DNA of 8,394 nt from an uncultured Clostridia bacterium (GTDB lineage: Bacteria; Bacillota; Clostridia; Saccharofermentanales; Saccharofermentanaceae). Of this stretch, positions 5,875 to 8,394 are shown piece after piece. Position numbers and translations under genes: made by a program. The stretch covers positions 1 to 8,394 of the forward strand of contig CAMJGB010000080.1 of assembly GCA_946405115.1 (NCBI GenBank), written 5' to 3'. Under the pieces are notes generated by a model. That model was not told the origin of the DNA. It saw only the letters and a program-made list of their open reading frames with translations, and did no database searches. The first letter of the stretch is position 1. Every line of letters begins with the position of its first letter.

Positions 5875-6636
5875 ATGGGTAAAACTGCGATCGTTACCGG
5901 CGCTTCTTCAGGCATTGGTAAAGCCTTTGTTAAGGCTCTGCTTGAGTCCGGTGATTGCCCCGATACAATCTGGATTACCGCCCGCCGCATGGACAGGCTC
6001 GAGAAGATGGCAGAGCTGTCTTCGAAGATCGTTCCGATCAAGGCGGATATCGGTTCGTCAGAGGGTATCGACATCCTCAAGAACAAATTAAAAGAACAGA
6101 CACCCGATGTAAGTTTGCTTATTAACTGCGCGGGCATGGGTAAGCGCGGCAACATCGCCGACCGCGACCCGTCTGAGATAAGTGATGTGATCTCATTAAA
6201 CTGCACTGCCCTCTCGGTATTAAGTGCAGAAGTGATTCCTTATATGTCGGAAGGTGCGGCCATCATTAACGTCGCATCTACCGCTGCTTTTCTGCCGCAG
6301 CCGGGATTTACCGTTTATGCGGCATCCAAGTCTTATGTAGTATCTTTCTCACGCGCTCTTGCGTGTGAGTTAAAGAGTAAGGGCATCTCCGTTACCGCGG
6401 TGTGCCCGGGTCCCGTTAACACGGAATTCAACAGCCTTGCAACTGACGGCAAGTCTGCGGAGTTTAAGGGTTTCCGTAAGCTTCTTGCAGCCGACGCCGA
6501 CAAGCTTGCGAAGGCTTCGCTTAAAGCCGCATCGCACAAGAGAAGAATGTTTGTGTACGGCTTTTCGCAGAAGGCACTTCATGTGGTGTCAAAGTTAATG
6601 CCTGTAGGCTTGATGCTTAAGATCGTCTACGGTTGA
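5875..6636 (+). CDS. Classical short-chain dehydrogenase/reductase, NAD(P)-dependent
   Basis: This 253-residue cytoplasmic oxidoreductase has the normal length for a classical SDR. The Rossmann motif TGASSGIG is at residues 8-15, and NCAG (84-87) is the usual NAG variant. The catalytic tetrad is N109 (SLNCT), S135 (NVAST), Y148 and K152 (YAASK), followed by the CPGPVNTEF loop at 177-185. Two arginines after the second strand (ITARR, 37-38) favour NADP(H). It resembles the DltE/YqjQ-type SDRs, but the substrate cannot be read from sequence. The ATG lies 4 bases after the previous stop with no visible Shine-Dalgarno sequence, so translation probably depends on coupling. The C-terminal hydrophobic stretch near 236-251 (VVSKLMPVGLMLKIV) could touch the membrane or a hydrophobic substrate. 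The family call is firm. Confidence 0.94.
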   Translation: MGKTAIVTGASSGIGKAFVKALLESGDCPDTIWITARRMDRLEKMAELSSKIVPIKADIGSSEGIDILKNKLKEQTPDVSLLINCAGMGKRGNIADRDPSEISDVISLNCTALSVLSAEVIPYMSEGAAIINVASTAAFLPQPGFTVYAASKSYVVSFSRALACELKSKGISVTAVCPGPVNTEFNSLATDGKSAEFKGFRKLLAADADKLAKASLKAASHKRRMFVYGFSQKALHVVSKLMPVGLMLKIVYG

Positions 6637-6638
6637 TG

Positions 6639-6646
6639 AGGGGAGG
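6639..6646 (+). promoter_or_regulatory. Strong ribosome binding site AGGGGAGG for the esterase
   Basis: AGGGGAGG begins two bases after the dehydrogenase stop and ends 6 bases before the ATG at 6653. It decides that start and contrasts with the missing site before the dehydrogenase. Confidence 0.8.
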
Positions 6647-6652
6647 TCAGTT

Positions 6653-8260
6653 ATGAGGCTGAACGGAATCTTCAAGAACAACATGGTATTCCAGCGTGAT
6701 GCGGAGATCCGCGTCTTCGGCTACACCAACGTAGTCGGTGAGACCAACATGATCAAGGCCCGTATCAGGAGCGGAAGGAAAGTCCTGTCCAAGGATGCGA
6801 CTTACGAGATCTACGATGACGGTTTCTTCCTTTGCATTCTCCCTGCGCTTCCTGCAGGCGGACCTTATTCTCTTGAGGTTGTATCCGAGGCTGAAGGCCC
6901 CGAGTCTAAGATCGTTATTAAGAATATCTATATCGGTGAAGTCTGGATCGCAGGCGGTCAGAGCAACATGGAGTATCCTCTCGGAAGATCCGAGAATGCT
7001 TCTTCTGTTGTACCTAATTGTCCCGAGACAAACATTCACTTCTACAGAGTCCCCGCTGCAGACCTTTATGATGATGCTCTCATCAGAGGCGAGGATGAGT
7101 CCCACTGGGATGTCATTAATTCGAAAACCTGCTATGACATGAGCGGCGTTGCTTTCTACTTTGCACGTAAGGTGGAGGATTACCTGAAAGAGCACAAGGG
7201 GGAGGGAGAAGAGGATCTTCACTTCGGAATCATAGGATGCTATCTTGGCGGTACTTCCGTATCGAGCTGGCAGTCTGTCGATGCACTTAAGAAGACTTCA
7301 GCCGGTAAGATGTATCTTGATGAGTTTAATGAGGCGTGCTTTAAGTGGGAGAACGAAGATGAGTATCTCACGGCGGAAGAGAACTTCGCTGATTCCGCTA
7401 CAGCCTACGTTGATAAGATAAGTGAAACGTTGAAGACGAATCCGTATCTTAATTATGTTGAGGCGGATAAGATCGTCGGCCCCGGTCCCTGGCCGCCGCC
7501 GGTAGGTCCGCTGTCGGTTAGACGCCCCGGTGCTTTGTTCGACTGCATGGTATTAAGAATCGTTCCGTTCTCTGTAAGAGGAGTTATCTTCTATCAGGGT
7601 GAGGAGGATGCGGAAGATCATTCGACAGATTATGCGGAAGTCTTTAAGTCCATGATCGAAGACTGGCGCGCCGTATTCTGGGATGACGACATGCCGTTCC
7701 TGTTCTGCCAGCTCCCGAGATTCACGACCCGCGAAGCGCAGAATCAGAATATGGATGATTATAACTGGCCGAGACTTCGCGACCAGCAGCAGATAGTGGC
7801 TGATGAGATGCCGAATGTTCATATGGCAGTTCTTATCGACTGCGGTGAATTCGATAATGTTCATCCGATCAATAAGAAGATTCCGGGTGAGAGACTCGCG
7901 GATCTTGCATTGAAGTTCATATACGGATTCGAGGAGGTCCCTGCGGTTTCTCCGTTCCTGTCTGATATCAGAAGAGGTTATGGAATCGAAGCTGTGTTCG
8001 ACGGAGACTTCGAACGTCTGGAGATCAAGAGCAAGCACGCGTCTGATGACACAGGCTTCGAACTTGCGGGCGAGGACGGTGTATTCCAGCGCGCTGATGC
8101 GACTGTAGACTTCGACGGCAAGACAGTTCACGTTGCAAGTAAGTTCGTTCCGGAGCCTCAGTACATCAGATACGGATACTTTAGTTACGGACACGCAAGA
8201 CTTAAATCTGACACCGGTCTGCCGGCCGCTCCGTTCGATATCCGCATTGATCTCGAGTGA
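6653..8260 (+). CDS. Cytoplasmic sialate O-acetylesterase-type carbohydrate esterase (SGNH-like)
   Basis: This 535-residue protein matches the sialate-O-acetylesterase (SASA) group, which removes acetyl groups from sugars such as acetylated xylo-oligosaccharides or sialic acid. An N-terminal beta domain (NNMVFQRD at 9-16, then LPAGGPYSLEV at 66-76) precedes the hydrolase core. The nucleophile is S104 in GGQSNMEYPL. An oxyanion-type YLGGTSVSSW lies at 197-206, YQGEEDAE at 314-321, and DNVHP at 401-405 supplies the expected Asp and His; PGERLA follows at 411-416. Residues ~430-535 form a C-terminal beta domain. There is no signal peptide, so it likely acts on imported oligosaccharides, unlike the exported cellulase upstream. 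It is the last gene of the unit, 16 bases after the dehydrogenase, with a strong ribosome site. The fold and family are firm; the true substrate is inferred, and hemicellulose is favoured over sialic acid only by the cellulase nearby. Confidence 0.9.
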   Translation: MRLNGIFKNNMVFQRDAEIRVFGYTNVVGETNMIKARIRSGRKVLSKDATYEIYDDGFFLCILPALPAGGPYSLEVVSEAEGPESKIVIKNIYIGEVWIAGGQSNMEYPLGRSENASSVVPNCPETNIHFYRVPAADLYDDALIRGEDESHWDVINSKTCYDMSGVAFYFARKVEDYLKEHKGEGEEDLHFGIIGCYLGGTSVSSWQSVDALKKTSAGKMYLDEFNEACFKWENEDEYLTAEENFADSATAYVDKISETLKTNPYLNYVEADKIVGPGPWPPPVGPLSVRRPGALFDCMVLRIVPFSVRGVIFYQGEEDAEDHSTDYAEVFKSMIEDWRAVFWDDDMPFLFCQLPRFTTREAQNQNMDDYNWPRLRDQQQIVADEMPNVHMAVLIDCGEFDNVHPINKKIPGERLADLALKFIYGFEEVPAVSPFLSDIRRGYGIEAVFDGDFERLEIKSKHASDDTGFELAGEDGVFQRADATVDFDGKTVHVASKFVPEPQYIRYGYFSYGHARLKSDTGLPAAPFDIRIDLE

Positions 8261-8270
8261 TTTGGGATTA

Positions 8271-8300
8271 TTGATAATGGCCGAAGCTTTATGATATACT
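8271..8300 (+). promoter_or_regulatory. Promoter of the tRNA-Thr gene
   Basis: TTGATA (8271-8276, 5 of 6) and TATACT (8295-8300, 5 of 6) are 18 bases apart, and TGA just before the -10 adds a TGn extension. The start is predicted near G8307, leaving a ~12-base leader before the tRNA. This lies in the 58-base gap after the esterase gene. Confidence 0.8.
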
Positions 8301-8313
8301 TCTAAAGCTTTTT
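8284..8313 (+). terminator. Possible weak terminator hairpin after the esterase, enclosing the tRNA -10 box
   Basis: AAGCTTTA (8284-8291) and TAAAGCTT (8303-8310) form a perfect 8-bp stem around an 11-base loop; G8283-T8311 could add a wobble pair. The right arm runs into a short T tract ending at 8313. Only two pairs are G-C, so termination would be modest. The loop contains the tRNA -10 box. Confidence 0.45.
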
Positions 8314-8318
8314 GGCAC

Positions 8319-8394
8319 GCCTCTATAGCTCAGTAGGTAGAGCGCATCCATGGTAAGGATGAGGTCGCCGGTTCGATCCCGGCTGGAGGCTCCA
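8319..8394 (+). tRNA. tRNA-Thr (anticodon GGT), complete with encoded CCA
   Basis: The 76-base sequence folds into a full cloverleaf. The acceptor arms are GCCTCTA and TGGAGGC (one G-T wobble). The D stem is GCTC/GAGC, the anticodon stem CATCC/GGATG around loop ATGGTAA, and the T stem GCCGG/CCGGC around TTCGATC. The anticodon is GGT at 8352-8354, reading ACC and ACT threonine codons. The discriminator is T8391, and CCA is encoded at 8392-8394, the last bases of the window. Further tRNA genes may follow outside the window. Confidence 0.97.

Noticed and set aside
6647..7222. Minus-strand open frame (191 codons) opposite the esterase N-terminal half
   Set aside because: Same reason: it lies wholly opposite a conserved enzyme and shows no domain or plausible signal.
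7553..8194. Long minus-strand open frame (213 codons) opposite the esterase
   Set aside because: It mirrors a well-supported conserved gene and its product has no recognisable family; it is a shadow of codon bias.

Overview
The window looks like a chromosomal segment of an anaerobic, fibre-degrading member of the Clostridia (Bacillota). Four observations point that way: a phenylacetate-CoA-ligase-type enzyme, a secreted GH5 cellulase held by a C-terminal membrane segment, Gram-positive-style purine-rich ribosome sites, and sigma-A-type promoters. The species cannot be named from the sequence. All protein genes are on the + strand, and coding density is high: the longest non-coding stretch is about 170 bases.

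Region 1 (1-3044) holds the 3' part of a PaaK-like acyl-CoA ligase. Seven bases later comes a complete secreted endoglucanase: signal peptide, small beta-rich N-terminal domain, GH5 catalytic domain resembling subfamily 1, Ser/Ala-rich linker and transmembrane anchor. Region 2 (3045-4883) starts with a good promoter. It drives a 495-residue single-pass surface protein with an outside domain, a long Pro-rich and poly-Asn stalk, a membrane helix and a ~150-residue inside tail. A previously easy-to-miss 58-codon gene follows. Region 3 (4884-8260) starts with an extended -10 promoter and carries a 305-residue Pro-rich, probably disordered intracellular protein, a short-chain dehydrogenase and a cytoplasmic sialate-O-acetylesterase-type esterase, closely packed as one operon. 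Region 4 is tRNA-Thr(GGT), with its own promoter, ending on the last base of the window.

The most unusual part is the block 3216-5870. The membrane protein's inside tail and the 305-residue protein share two short linear motifs, SPF and [AT]P[IV]KRP. In the second protein these recur 6 and 2 times, with synonymous codon differences that argue for selection on the peptide. The outside domain of the membrane protein also shares a W-G-x(1-2)-G-G-Q-I start with the N-terminal domain of the cellulase. A reasonable hypothesis is an undescribed envelope module: a surface protein with a glycan-binding-like head whose inside tail and a soluble disordered partner dock on the same unknown factor. The cellulase and acetylesterase fit plant polysaccharide use (outside chain cutting and inside deacetylation), but a shared pathway is inference.
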